Assembly (NCBI RefSeq): GCF_030116705.1
Contig: NZ_JAOTIK010000003.1
Coordinates: 62,001 to 126,000 of the forward strand
Reading direction: 5' to 3'
Source of the DNA: Streptomyces sp. ML-6
GTDB lineage: Bacteria > Actinomycetota > Actinomycetes > Streptomycetales > Streptomycetaceae
Length of the DNA: 64,000 nucleotides
Shown here piece after piece: positions 40,092-49,075 of this stretch. A program made the position numbers and the translations under genes. The notes beneath the pieces were generated by a model. That model was not told the DNA's origin, did no database searches, and saw only the letters and a program-made list of their open reading frames with translations. Positions within the stretch are counted from its first letter, which is position 1. Each line of letters begins with the position of its first letter.

Positions 40092-41330
40092 ATGAGTCTC
40101 AAGAGCGGAGTCGACAACCCCCGCAGCCCGCTGCGCCGGTTCCTGGACCGCGAACTGTCCGCCGGCGCCAAGCCGTTACGGGAATCCTTCCGGTCCCAGC
40201 ACCGCACCGATCACGTCCTGCTTCCCCTGCCCGGCGTCGGCACCGAGGCTGGCACCGCCGGAACGGCAATCGACACCCGGCTGCGCCTCGCCTTCACCAC
40301 GGCCGCGCCCGTGGACCTGGCCGCCGCGATCGGCATCGAACTGACCGGCGGCATCTGCCAGGCCGCGGGCCTGCGGATGCGCGCCGTCGGCAACGAGCTC
40401 GCCGCGCGGCTGACGTACACCGTCCACGCCCTGGACCTCGCCAACCGAAACACCCCCATCGACCGTGCCCACGACGAGGAGGAGGACCTAGCCCGTCTCC
40501 TCATTGCCGCGGCCTGGTACCAGGTGCTCGCCCGCACCCCAATTGGCTTCGCGGACACCCCGCTGTCCCTCGCCGCGCGTGAAGACCCCGGCTCCTTCAC
40601 CCTCGACCGTCTCCTGCAGCTCCCGCACCGCGACTTGGTGGCCGACGTCGTAGCTCAGCTCCACCACGCCGCGGACAGCCCCCTGCGCGCCCTGCGCGCT
40701 CGCACCCGGCCCGAGGACTGCACACCTGGCCCCACATTCTCCAACGCGCAGATCACCGCCGACGCCGACCTCGTGGCCGACGGACTCCTCATCGACTTCA
40801 AGAGCGACAGGCACCCGCACCGCTTCCCCAAGGCAAGCGCCTGGCAGCTGCTCGGCTACCTGCTGCTCGACACCGCCGACCGCTACCGGATCGACACCCT
40901 CGGCTTCTACCTCTCCCGCTCCGCCGTCCTGGCCACCTGGCCGGTGGAGGAATACCTCGACCTGCTCGGCACCTGCCGCCGCGACCTCACCGCACTGCGC
41001 ACCGTCTTCGCCGAACTCCTCGCCGGCTGCGACGCCGACACCGAGCCGTACACCCCCAAAGACGAAGACCACGTCCAGCGACTGCTCCGGAAACTGGCCC
41101 CGGTCATCAAGGACGGCCACTGCCCCACCTGCGCCCAGCCGCTGCCCTCATCCACCCGCCGCCCACGCAAGTTCTGCACCACCTGGTGCCGCAGCCGCGA
41201 CCAGGCCATGCGCCGCAGAGGCCTCCTCCCCGACGGCCCCACCCCATCACTGCCGCACCTGAACAAGGAACGCCTCGAGCCCGGCGAAGGCTGGCAGGTT
41301 GTGAGCCTCACACCCCGTTTACGCAGGTAG
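40092..41330 (+). CDS. PD-(D/E)XK-like protein with C-terminal zinc finger, 412 aa
   Basis: Residues about 223-260 read ADADLVADGLLIDFKSDR, then ASAWQLLGYLLLDTADRY, the D...(D/E)xK plus Q-rich helix layout of PD-(D/E)XK nucleases. A Cys module follows at about 343-372 (CPTCAQPL ... KFCTTWCRSRDQAMRRR), close to the fingers of the 104-aa protein at 20,114. It stands between tap-tpg and the telomere. A role in handling DNA ends is attractive but is inference. Confidence 0.68.
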   Translation: MSLKSGVDNPRSPLRRFLDRELSAGAKPLRESFRSQHRTDHVLLPLPGVGTEAGTAGTAIDTRLRLAFTTAAPVDLAAAIGIELTGGICQAAGLRMRAVGNELAARLTYTVHALDLANRNTPIDRAHDEEEDLARLLIAAAWYQVLARTPIGFADTPLSLAAREDPGSFTLDRLLQLPHRDLVADVVAQLHHAADSPLRALRARTRPEDCTPGPTFSNAQITADADLVADGLLIDFKSDRHPHRFPKASAWQLLGYLLLDTADRYRIDTLGFYLSRSAVLATWPVEEYLDLLGTCRRDLTALRTVFAELLAGCDADTEPYTPKDEDHVQRLLRKLAPVIKDGHCPTCAQPLPSSTRRPRKFCTTWCRSRDQAMRRRGLLPDGPTPSLPHLNKERLEPGEGWQVVSLTPRLRR

Positions 41331-41648
41331 ACAAGGGGAGCTGTGAGACTGTGAGGCGAAGTTCGCGCCCGCACTTCTGACCTCTGACAGGGGATCTCGC
41401 TCGTTTATCAAATGGCCTTGACGGCCGGTGGGTTTCTAACCCTTGATCTCGACTGATGGGTCTCGTCGGGGCGGGGTCGTGGCTGTTGCCGCCAGAGGAA
41501 ACCAGTCGATCGCGCCGGTGAGTCCAACGCTCTCGCCGGCCCCTCCTGACACACGAGCAGCCTCCAACGAGGCGGTCAAGATCATCTGTCAGAGGTCACC
41601 CAAGTCAGGAGGCGGGGTGGCTGAAATCGACCCGCAGCTCCTCGGGCA
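41331..41648. other. Gap holding repeat C copy 1
   Basis: About 320 bp without a gene. Holds CTGTCAGAGGTCA-like words at both ends (about 41,387 reversed, and 41,587) and repeat C copy 1. Confidence 0.4.
41538..41600. repeat. Repeat C, copy 1
   Basis: CCTCCTGACACAC, then CTCCAACGAGGCGGTCAA and AAGATCATCTGTC. A related stretch occurs at about 42,056-42,125 in the same order, so the 109-aa gene stands between two direct repeats. Confidence 0.6.
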
Positions 41649-41978
41649 TCACTTGGAAGACAGGAAGGCGATCACAAGGAAGATAAAGATGATCAAGCCG
41701 ATTGGAAGTCCGTTCGATGACTCCCTGGAGACGGTCGGCTCTTCGGGTACGGCTGGTTCTTCGGGAAGAATTTCCCGGGCGACCTCGTACTCGACGATCC
41801 GGTCGCCTGCCTTGGGGCGCAGGCCGCCGTGGACTTCTTCGCGGTGCTCGGCGCGGCGTTTCTCCGCCCCTTCTTTTTCTGCCGAGCCCTCCGAGTCCCC
41901 AGTGCACTGATCACACTCGTACCTGTAGTTATAGATGATCTTCGCATTGCCGGGATGCTGCTCCCGTTCATCGCTCAC
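41649..41978 (-). CDS. Tail-anchored small membrane protein, 109 aa
   Basis: Charged soluble part (ECDQCTGDSEGSAEKEGAEK) followed by a single C-terminal membrane helix (GLPIGLIIFIFLVIAFLSSK). GTG 41978 is a guess without a clear ribosome site. Base usage is lower in GC than its neighbours. The protein lies between the two copies of repeat C. Confidence 0.55.
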   Translation of the reverse strand: MSDEREQHPGNAKIIYNYRYECDQCTGDSEGSAEKEGAEKRRAEHREEVHGGLRPKAGDRIVEYEVAREILPEEPAVPEEPTVSRESSNGLPIGLIIFIFLVIAFLSSK

Positions 41979-42055
41979 GCGTGGAGGATAGCCAGATCAG
42001 TACGCACCGTGATAGCTCGCACGCTAAGAGTGACGCGTTGCACATTGTTCGGCGG

Positions 42056-42125
42056 CCCTCCTGACACACCGGCGGTCTCCAGCGAGACGGTCAACCGCAC
42101 CCGGTAAACGGCCAAGATCATCTGC
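42056..42125. repeat. Repeat C, copy 2
   Basis: Second copy of the stretch at 41,538-41,600, same orientation, with an insertion of about 12 bases before AAGATCATCTG. Confidence 0.6.
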
Positions 42126-42185
42126 CGCGGGTCAACTTCCGTACGCCCTGGCCCGGTCCGTCGGCGCGCGGGACGATGATGGGTC

Positions 42186-42953
42186 GTGGGTACCCGCGAC
42201 CAGGACCAGGAGCACGCTGTCGAACAGGCGCGGCCGCCACTCACCGCAGCCCTCGCACGGGAGATCACGGCCGGGCTGCGCGAGGCGATGGACGACGTCC
42301 GGCGCTCCGCGGCGGTGCTCGCCACCCGCGTCTGGGTGCCTCTGGGGCACAGCAGCTGGGAGTCTTACTGCCGGGTGGAGTTCGGCATCAGCCGCACGCA
42401 GGCGTACCGGCTCCTCGACATCGCCCACGCGCTCGCCGCGATCCACGACGCCGTCGCCGCCGGCCCCGAGACGTCTCGCACGCGAGACAGCGATCCGGCC
42501 GTCGCGTCCGCGCTCGACTACGGCCTGTCCCAGCGCGTCCTGATCGCCGTCTCCGCCCGCGCGGACACCGTCGCGGAGCCTTGATACACCCACCGCCTCG
42601 CCACGCTCGCCCACAGCGGCCTCCAGGACCTCGACGGGCCCACGGTGCGCGCCGTGGTCCGCCAGGTCGTCCGCGACGTCCGCACCACCCCGGCCCCCCG
42701 CCCGCCGAACCGCCGGCCGGACCCGACTGTCGCCGCGCTGCGCCGCACCGTCGACAACCTGGTCGCCAGCACCCAGGCGATCGGCGAGCTGATGCTCGAA
42801 GTCGCCCCGGCCTACCTCTCCGACACCGAGGCGGCGACCGGCGCCCTGGCGCTGCTGTGCGAGCAGATCGGCGAACCCCTCGAGAACGGCCTCGCCGCCC
42901 GCCGCTACGCGATCTCCGGCGACCGCCGCGCCCTGCACGGCACCGTCCTGTGA
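42186..42953 (+). pseudogene. HTH-type gene interrupted by an in-frame TGA
   Basis: One frame runs 256 codons with a TGA at codon 133 (42582-42584). Before it: SSWESYCRVEFGISRTQAYR, like a helix-turn-helix that recognises DNA, then a helical part ending VSARADTVAEP. After it: YTHRLATLAHSGLQDLDGPT and VDNLVASTQAIGELMLEVAP. Both halves look like one protein. The mirrored stretch at 48,761-48,770 still reads TGA on the matching strand, so a simple base-call slip looks less likely. Without the stop it would be 255 aa. Confidence 0.65.
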
Positions 42954-43067
42954 AGCCGCTGCCGCCCCGTTGCTGCTGTGAGGCACACAGCCCGTTTCCC
43001 CAGGCGGGCGGGGATCCTGTGAGGGTGTGAGGTGAGGGTCCGTGGCAGCCGGGGCTGCCAGTGTTGT

Positions 43068-43505
43068 TCAGCTGGCCCGCAGGACCTCGTTGCGCAGCGC
43101 GCGCAGCAGGGTTAGGGCGTCTTGGGTGTCGGCGTCGGTGAACGCGTGGATCGCCAGGAGGATGGATCGGGCGATTGGCTTCGCTGCGGCGGGGTCGTCG
43201 CCCGCGAGAGCGGCCTGGGTGTGCAGGGCGTCGGTCAGGGCGAAGACCATGCGGGCCATCGGATCGCTGTTGATCTCCGCGACCAGTCGGCCTGTTTCGT
43301 CGTAGTCCGTGGTGGCGTCGATGCCGACCGCGGCGACCAGGATGCGGTGGAGCGTGTGCTGCCCGTAGGCCGCCAGCAGCGCTGGCAGCGGGCGCTCGCC
43401 ATCGCCGCCCGCCAGGATCTCCAGGACATCGTCGTCGTCCCCGACGACCGCCTCCAACGCGGCCAGGGACCGCAGGTGTTCGTCGTCGGTCAGCTCGATG
43501 TCCAT
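43068..43505 (-). CDS. Hypothetical 145-aa acidic protein
   Basis: MDIELTDDEHLRSLAALEAV start, then a helical protein (YGQHTLHRILVAAVGIDATT; ILLAIHAFTDADTQDALTLL). No family recognised. Divergent from the repeat-rich region to its right. Confidence 0.65.
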   Translation of the reverse strand: MDIELTDDEHLRSLAALEAVVGDDDDVLEILAGGDGERPLPALLAAYGQHTLHRILVAAVGIDATTDYDETGRLVAEINSDPMARMVFALTDALHTQAALAGDDPAAAKPIARSILLAIHAFTDADTQDALTLLRALRNEVLRAS

Positions 43506-43978
43506 GGCCCACAGAGTAGGCCAACACCCATGTACACCAGCGGAGTTCGCCACGAATCCACCCGAAAGCACCTGACATCCTGCAGCCACCGGCCAAAGTG
43601 TGGTACCCGGCGGCTGCTGCTCCTGGTCGTGCTGCACACAACTGCATGCAGAAGCAGTTACCCGGTGGAGTCCGGCGAATGGCGGTGGCTGTCGTTGAAG
43701 GGCTGCAGGGTGGTCCCGGGGTGCAGCGCAGCATTTGCATGGGCCAGGCGGCACACAAGTGCTGCACGGGTAGCAGGCCGGCCCCGGCCGGTGCAGCACG
43801 GCCAGCTGCTGCACGCTGCTCGGACCCGTTGCTACCCAGTCGACGTCCGCTGCTCCAGGGCCAGGCAGCAGGACCACGGGCCCGTTCCGGCGGCTGCGTA
43901 ACAGCGCAGATCTGCCATGTCCGGCAGGAGATCCATGCACGGCTGCTGCATACAGCGCCCGTGCTCCGAGGAACCGCC
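43506..43978. other. Repeat-rich non-coding region
   Basis: About 470 bp with many GCTGC/GCAGC words, for example CAGCTGCTGCACGCTGC near 43,810, and no trusted gene. With the 47-bp units just to its right it may belong to a replication or regulatory region. Confidence 0.45.
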
Positions 43979-44115
43979 GTTTGTTCTGCTCCTTCAGAAC
44001 AAACCGGTTCACCTGGTGCTACCGGCCGCCCGCTGTTCACGGTGGGCGAGGGCCGCGGAACGGACGACGTTTGTTCTGCTCTCCCAGAACAAGCCGGTTT
44101 ACGTAGTGCTACCGG
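43979..44115. repeat. Two direct 47-bp units with a TTTGTTCT/AGAACAA palindrome (iteron-like)
   Basis: 43,979-44,025 and 44,069-44,115: each has GTTTGTTCTGCTC, then AGAACAA, CCGGTT and GTGCTACCGG. They share nearly all positions, and a third copy lies in the opposite direction at 45,367-45,412, beyond the two winged-helix genes. Confidence 0.75.
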
Positions 44116-44227
44116 CTTGATCGCGTGCGGGCATGAAGAAGGCGCCGCACCTGGGGCGCAGCGCCTGTGTGTCTTCGCGGGGCCAGGAGGCCGTTGGAGC
44201 GTCGCTCAAGGCCCTCGGTGGGGTTGT

Positions 44228-44647
44228 TCAGCCGGTGGCGGCGAGATTGGCCGTCTGGGCGGCGAACCTGGCCCGTCGCTGTTCGGTAAAGCGGCCGGGT
44301 TCGGCGGCTCGGATCTCCGGGACCTCCATGACGGGAGAGGAGACGGCGCCTCCAGTCAGCAGCGGGTGGAGCTGGTAGAGGCCGTCTTCCAGGCTCCAGA
44401 CGAGTCCGCACTCGCGGAGCTCCTTGAAGCCGCGGTTCACGGTCGGCTTGCTGGCGCCCAGCTCACGTGCCATCTCGTTCTGGCTAATCGCGGCGGTGCC
44501 GGTCTCCGGGTCGCTGAGGTACAGAAGCTGGTCCAGGACGCGGCGGCCGGCGGTGGAGACGTCGACCAGGGCCAGGAGGCGCAGGACGTCACGAGCCATC
44601 GTGACGGGCGCCTCGGTGGGAGGGCTGGGGACGTAAGAGCTGCTCAC
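44228..44647 (-). CDS. Winged helix-turn-helix protein, 139 aa (telomere-proximal regulator or replication factor)
   Basis: LLYLSDPETGTAAISQNEMA, RELGASKPTVNRGFKELREC and GLVWSLEDGLYQLHPLL form a winged helix of the MarR/RepL sort. The end QLHPLLTGG parallels NPWLTVAG of the next gene. GTG 44647 with a GAGG site. Flanked by the palindromic units, which are likely its DNA targets. Confidence 0.68.
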   Translation of the reverse strand: MSSSYVPSPPTEAPVTMARDVLRLLALVDVSTAGRRVLDQLLYLSDPETGTAAISQNEMARELGASKPTVNRGFKELRECGLVWSLEDGLYQLHPLLTGGAVSSPVMEVPEIRAAEPGRFTEQRRARFAAQTANLAATG

Positions 44648-44705
44648 GGAGCCTCACCACTTCCGATCAGGTCGACGCTGTATGTCGAGGATATGCCGCG
44701 CGAGG

Positions 44706-45326
44706 TCATGCGCTCGCCTTGCGTACAGGCCGCTTCTGCCGCAGCGTGACGACCTTCTCCCTGCGGCGGGCGGCCTCGGCGGCCTTCTTCTCCGCCTCTC
44801 GGGCCTGGCGCCACTCGGTGGGGTAGTCGGAGTGCGGGATGATGCAGGCCGGGCCCTCCGCGCTGTTCCACAGCGCCTGCCACTTCTCCTGCTCGCCGGA
44901 GGTGCCGGCCACCGTGAGCCACGGGTTCAGCTGGAGGATGCCGCGCTTGGCAGTGCGCATCCAGCCGATGTGCGCGAAGAACTGGCTGGCCTCGTTCACC
45001 GAGGCGGCGGACAGGTTGCACCGGGCCTGGAGGTCACGCTGGTTCGTCTTCACGAAGCCGCGGGCGGCGGCCCGGAGGTTGTCGTCGGCGCGGTTGGCGT
45101 TCTGCAGCGCCACGAGCTTGCACCAGACCTGGAACCAGGACCCGGGCATCTTGAGACTGCCGAGAACATCCATCAGCAGCCGGGCGTCCAGCACGTAGCC
45201 GCTGCACCCCGCGCTCGCGGCGAACTCGCGGCCCTTGATCTTCTCCACGCCCAGAATCAAGCCGCCCTTGCCGTCCGACCTCGCGACAACGCGCTCGCCG
45301 GGGCGGACGATCGGCAGCTGTTCCAT
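44706..45326 (-). CDS. RepL-like winged-helix protein, 206 aa (possible replication initiator)
   Basis: LARFF-type helical middle (LQARCNLSAASVNEASQFFA), then HIGWMRTAKRGILQLNPWLT and a gap-free path to a basic C-terminus (AREAEKKAAEAARRREKVVT). The ILQLNPWL turn is like that of RepL plasmid replication proteins. ATG 45326 chosen since GGAGG is 9 bases upstream; a GTG at 45332 is also possible. Between it and the telomere lie the strongest palindromes. Confidence 0.62.
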   Translation of the reverse strand: MEQLPIVRPGERVVARSDGKGGLILGVEKIKGREFAASAGCSGYVLDARLLMDVLGSLKMPGSWFQVWCKLVALQNANRADDNLRAAARGFVKTNQRDLQARCNLSAASVNEASQFFAHIGWMRTAKRGILQLNPWLTVAGTSGEQEKWQALWNSAEGPACIIPHSDYPTEWRQAREAEKKAAEAARRREKVVTLRQKRPVRKASA

Positions 45327-45366
45327 CAGCACAGTCCTCCAGAGATGATCAACGTTTCGGGGAGCA

Positions 45367-45513
45367 CGGTAGCACTAGGTAAACCGGTTTGTTCTGGAGG
45401 GGCAGAACAAACGGCGTCTCAAAGCCAGCTGACGTGGCGTCAGTTTTCGGGGGTTTTTGTTCTAGGTTTCCAGAACACCCGGGACGCGTTTGTTCTGGAA
45501 ACCTAGAACAAAC
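45367..45513. repeat. Iteron-like unit plus two mirror-image palindromes upstream of the RepL-like gene
   Basis: 45,367-45,412 is the reversed 47-bp unit (TTTGTTCTGGAGGGGCAGAA core). At 45,457-45,477 and 45,488-45,513 are two more palindromes (TTGTTCTAGGTTTCCAGAAC; TTTGTTCTGGAAACCTAGAA), which are reverse complements of each other and could together form a hairpin of about 22-bp arms. Confidence 0.78.
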
Positions 45514-46122
45514 GGTTTCACATCACCGCAGGTCAGAGCCGGTTTCGACGCGGAACGCTCTTATGTGTCACTAGAGCCCGGCTGCTACACGAACCCCCGC
45601 CAACACGCCGCGGGGAACAAGCAGCTGGCAGCAGCGGGTGTGTTGCCGCCGACAACGACCGGATCGGGGAGACCGGCCCCGTGGCTGAGCTCGCTTCGCG
45701 TGCCGCGCCGCGCCCTGGTGCGGGTCGTGGACAGCAGCAGCGGTACTGAGTCTCGGGTGGTACCGGCCGTGACGCTCAAAAGCATGGAAGAGTGGTCGGC
45801 GCCGGTGGACGGTTCCGCCGCCCGGCCCTGGGGGGCCGTTCGGCTCCGGTACCTCCGCGCGTCGAATTTCGACACTCGCATATCGGAGCTTCCGTTCTGT
45901 GGCTGAGGTATCAATGGCGGCACAATGATGAATTCATCCGGTAGCTTTTGGCCAGGGTGAGGGGTGGTGCAGCAAGGACCCAAACCCTACACAGCTGTAT
46001 TTCCTGATGCATTAAGCTGTCTACGTAGACGCTCACATGGGTGATGCGTCACCACTTTCGGCCCCATAGTGTCGGATTGATGTGTATTCTGACGGAGTAC
46101 TGATGAACGTGAGGGCGGTCTG
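45514..46122. other. Terminal non-coding region and presumed telomere
   Basis: About 600 bp without a gene, visibly richer in A and T over the last 200 bp. It has perfect 12-bp palindromes GATGAATTCATC (45,927-45,938) and GTCTACGTAGAC (46,019-46,030), and a hairpin GGTGA-TGCG-TCACC (46,040-46,053). It ends TGATGAACGTGAGGG at 46,101-46,115. On the other strand the 5' end would read CCCTCACGTTCATCA. It lacks the palindrome set of the common Streptomyces telomere. Confidence 0.68.
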
Positions 46123-46145
46123 AACCCGGCCCCTCACGTTCATCA
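46101..46145. repeat. Palindromic turn at the centre of the large inverted repeat
   Basis: TGATGAACGTGAGGG (46,101-46,115) and CCCTCACGTTCATCA (46,131-46,145) are exact reverse complements around a 15-base loop. From here outward both sides can be aligned for about 18-25 kb. Confidence 0.88.
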
Positions 46146-46589
46146 ATACTCGGAAGTCGAGATACATCAATCCGACACTGGGCCGAAAATGATGACGCAT
46201 CACCCCATAGTGTGTCTACGTAGACAACTATGTAGGGTTTGAGGTCACTATACCCCAAGCTACAGTTCAGTTCATCCATTGTGCCGCCATTGATGCCTCA
46301 GCCACAGAACTGGAAACCCATATACGTGTCAGAGGCCGACGCGCCGAGGTACCGAGGCCAGGGCCAGCGGCAGGCTGCGACCCTCTGTGCAGGCGTCACG
46401 GTGGCCACCCAGACTCACAGCTACCCGCCTGACTACAAAGCTGCTCAGCACGGGGCCGATCCAGTCGTTGTCAGCAACAACTACACCCCGCTGCCTCCCA
46501 TGCCCGCGGCACATATGAGTGGCGGGGGGTTCGTGAGCCCAGCAGCCCGAATATAAGTGACATAGAAAGCATTCCTTGTCAGGTGATCT

Positions 46590-47660
46590 GAAACCGTTTG
46601 TTCTGGGTTTCCAAATTCGGCCCGTCCAGATTGTTCTAAGAAACCCTAAGACAAAAACCCCAGCTGACCTTACGTCCAGCTGAAAGCAGACGCGTGCATT
46701 CTGCCCTCCAGAACAAACCCAGTTTATGCCTACCACTATGATCATCTCTGGAGCTGTGCTGATGGAACTGGCCTGTCGGCGCGTGCGAGAGTGATCAGTT
46801 GCAAGAGGCGGCCCAGTTATCAGGCGTGGAAATATCAAAAATTGCGGATTCGCCGCAGGCTCTTGTAACCCGTGCTGTAGATGATGATTCTCGGCGATTC
46901 GAGATCCCTGTTCCAGATCTGACCGCAAGCCGTGGCGCCAGGCCACCAACCGCGCCGACAGCCTGGCCGCCGCCCGCGGCTTCGTGAAAATTGGCTGACC
47001 TCCAGGCCCTTGTATCACCTCAGTGAACAGACCCGGCCAGTTCTTCGCGCACATCAGCTAGTGCCCTGCTAAGCGCAGCCCTCTCCAGCTGAGAACCTGC
47101 GCGATGACCCCGACACTCATGCAGGAAGGTGGCCGGAGCCAAGCGTGGAACAGCAGGAAGTGTTATCGTGCCCACCGAGTGGCACCAGGCACAGGTACCG
47201 AGAACCGCCGCCGCCCCGAGAAAAGATCTCGTCCACCCCTTCGCATCAAGCGGCACAGGCGGCCTGACCTCGTGCGCTCATCTCGACATGTCGACCTGAT
47301 CAGAGAGATGTGAGCTCCGTGGCTTATCTTCCACCAGGCGCCCGTCACGATGGCTCGTGACGTCCTGCCTCTGGCCTAGTCGGCGATCTCCACCGCCGAC
47401 GCCGGCGTCCTGGACAGCTCTGCCCTCAGCGACTGAAGCGTACCGGATGGCCTGTGGGCCTCCTTGCTCGACCGTCGAGCTGGAAGCAGACGACTCTGCC
47501 CCGCTACTGACTGGAGAGCCGTCCTCTCCCGTCATGGTGTCCCCGGGATCCAGCCGCCGGAACACAGGCGACTACGACAGTGTGCCCTTGACGTTGTCGC
47601 TGCGCCGTGCCCGCCGAAACCTTGGCGACGCCTGGCCCACCGAGTTTACGCAGGCGCTGC
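46590..47660 (+). repeat. Corrupted copy of the iteron-like palindromes and the two winged-helix genes
   Basis: 46,590-46,735 keeps TTTGTTCT and CAGAACAAAC fragments. The RepL-like copy starts near 46,760 (TGATCATCTCTGGAG just before) and ends near 47,290; the 139-aa copy starts near 47,340 (CGTCACGATGGCTCGTGACG). Both are out of frame throughout. Confidence 0.8.
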
Positions 47661-48114
47661 ACCCCAGTGCGGCGCCCCCACCCCGCGCTGTGTGGCGCTG
47701 CGTGGCCGGCTGGGGGGAGCAAGTGGGCGTCGTCCGTTCCATCGTGAACCAGCTAGCTTCCAGATGAGTATTTTGTTCTGAAGAATATATCACAGGGCGC
47801 TGTAACCGATGTATGCGGAACATGTACAGGCTGGCCGCCGGAACAGCCTGCCTGGCAGCGGACGATCGCTGGCTCGAGCAGCGTAGCGAGCTGGCCGTGC
47901 TGCCGGCCGAGACCTGTGCCGCCCGTGCAAATGCGTCGCTGCACCCCGACCTGCAACCCTTCAACGACACCGCCATTCGCCGAGCTCCACCGAACAACTG
48001 CTTCTGCATCTGGACAACGACACGACGAGCAGCTTACAGCCGCAGGTGCCGCTGGCCGGTAATCTCCTGTGCTTTCAGTGTCAAATGGCAGTATACCATG
48101 GGTGTGGCCTACTC

Positions 48115-49075
48115 TATGGGCCATGGACATCGAGGCTGACCGGCTGACAGTGCCTGCCCTGGCCGCAGTGGCGGCTGTCGTCGGGACGACCGATCCCAGG
48201 CGGCGATGGCGCTAGCCAGCGCTGCTGAAGGCAACACGCTCACCGCGTCTGTCGCCGCGGTCGCTTCATCGACACGCACCCTGGACTACGCTCTCGCCAA
48301 AACTGTCCCCACGTAATCTTCGCCCTGACAGACGCCCTGCGCGCCCAGCTCTCGCGGGCATCCTTCTGGCGATCCCGCGCGTGCGCCGACGCCGACACCC
48401 AGGAACGCCCTTCTTCGCTGCGCGCGCGTAGCGTCCTGCCAGGGTAACAGACAACGCTGCGGCCCGTACGGACCCTACCTCCGCGCAGGATCCCCGCCCG
48501 CCTGCGGCTGGCTGTGTGCCTCACAGCAGCAGCACTCACGGGACTGGTGGCGGCGAAATATCGGCGTAGCGGCGATGTCGATCCGTTGCTCGTCTGCTCG
48601 CGCGGCGGCGGCAGGCGCCGGTCTGCCTCGTGTCGAGAGGAGATCGGGCATCGGCTGGTCGCCTCAGTCTGTTCCAGTTATCGGAAAGCGAGTGCGCCGG
48701 CGTCGACCAACGAGGATGCGGCGCGTGTGGCCGCGGCGCCGATGGGCCGTCGAGTAGTGAATCAGGCTCCAACGATGTCGGCGGGCGATCGGGCAATGGC
48801 GTAATGGCTGGGTGTTCGTCAGTCAGCAGCGCGGCGATCTGCATGCGGGCCGAGGAGCCGGCGACGTATCGTGGATCGCGACGGCCGCGATGTCGGCGGT
48901 GATGCTCCCGCCCGACGGTAGACCGGCTGCTGTGCCCCGAGCGTACCCGAACAGTGGCGGCTGCACCGCCGCGAGCCGGACGTGTCATCGCCTCGCGTGT
49001 CTCCCGTGCCCGGGCCCGATGGCGAGCGCGCTATTCGACGGCCTGTCGCGGGCACCCGACCATCATCGTCCCGCT
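48115..49075 (-). repeat. Corrupted copies of the 145-aa gene and the interrupted HTH gene
   Basis: GGGCCATGGACATCGAG at about 48,118 matches the start of the 145-aa gene (copy on the plus strand). 48,545-49,073 matches the interrupted gene in reverse, with CCATCATCGTCCC near 49,060 equal to its upstream region. Confidence 0.7.

Noticed and set aside
43979-45513. CRISPR-like array
   Set aside because: Spacing is irregular, units are palindromes in both orientations, they flank genes, and no cas genes are present.
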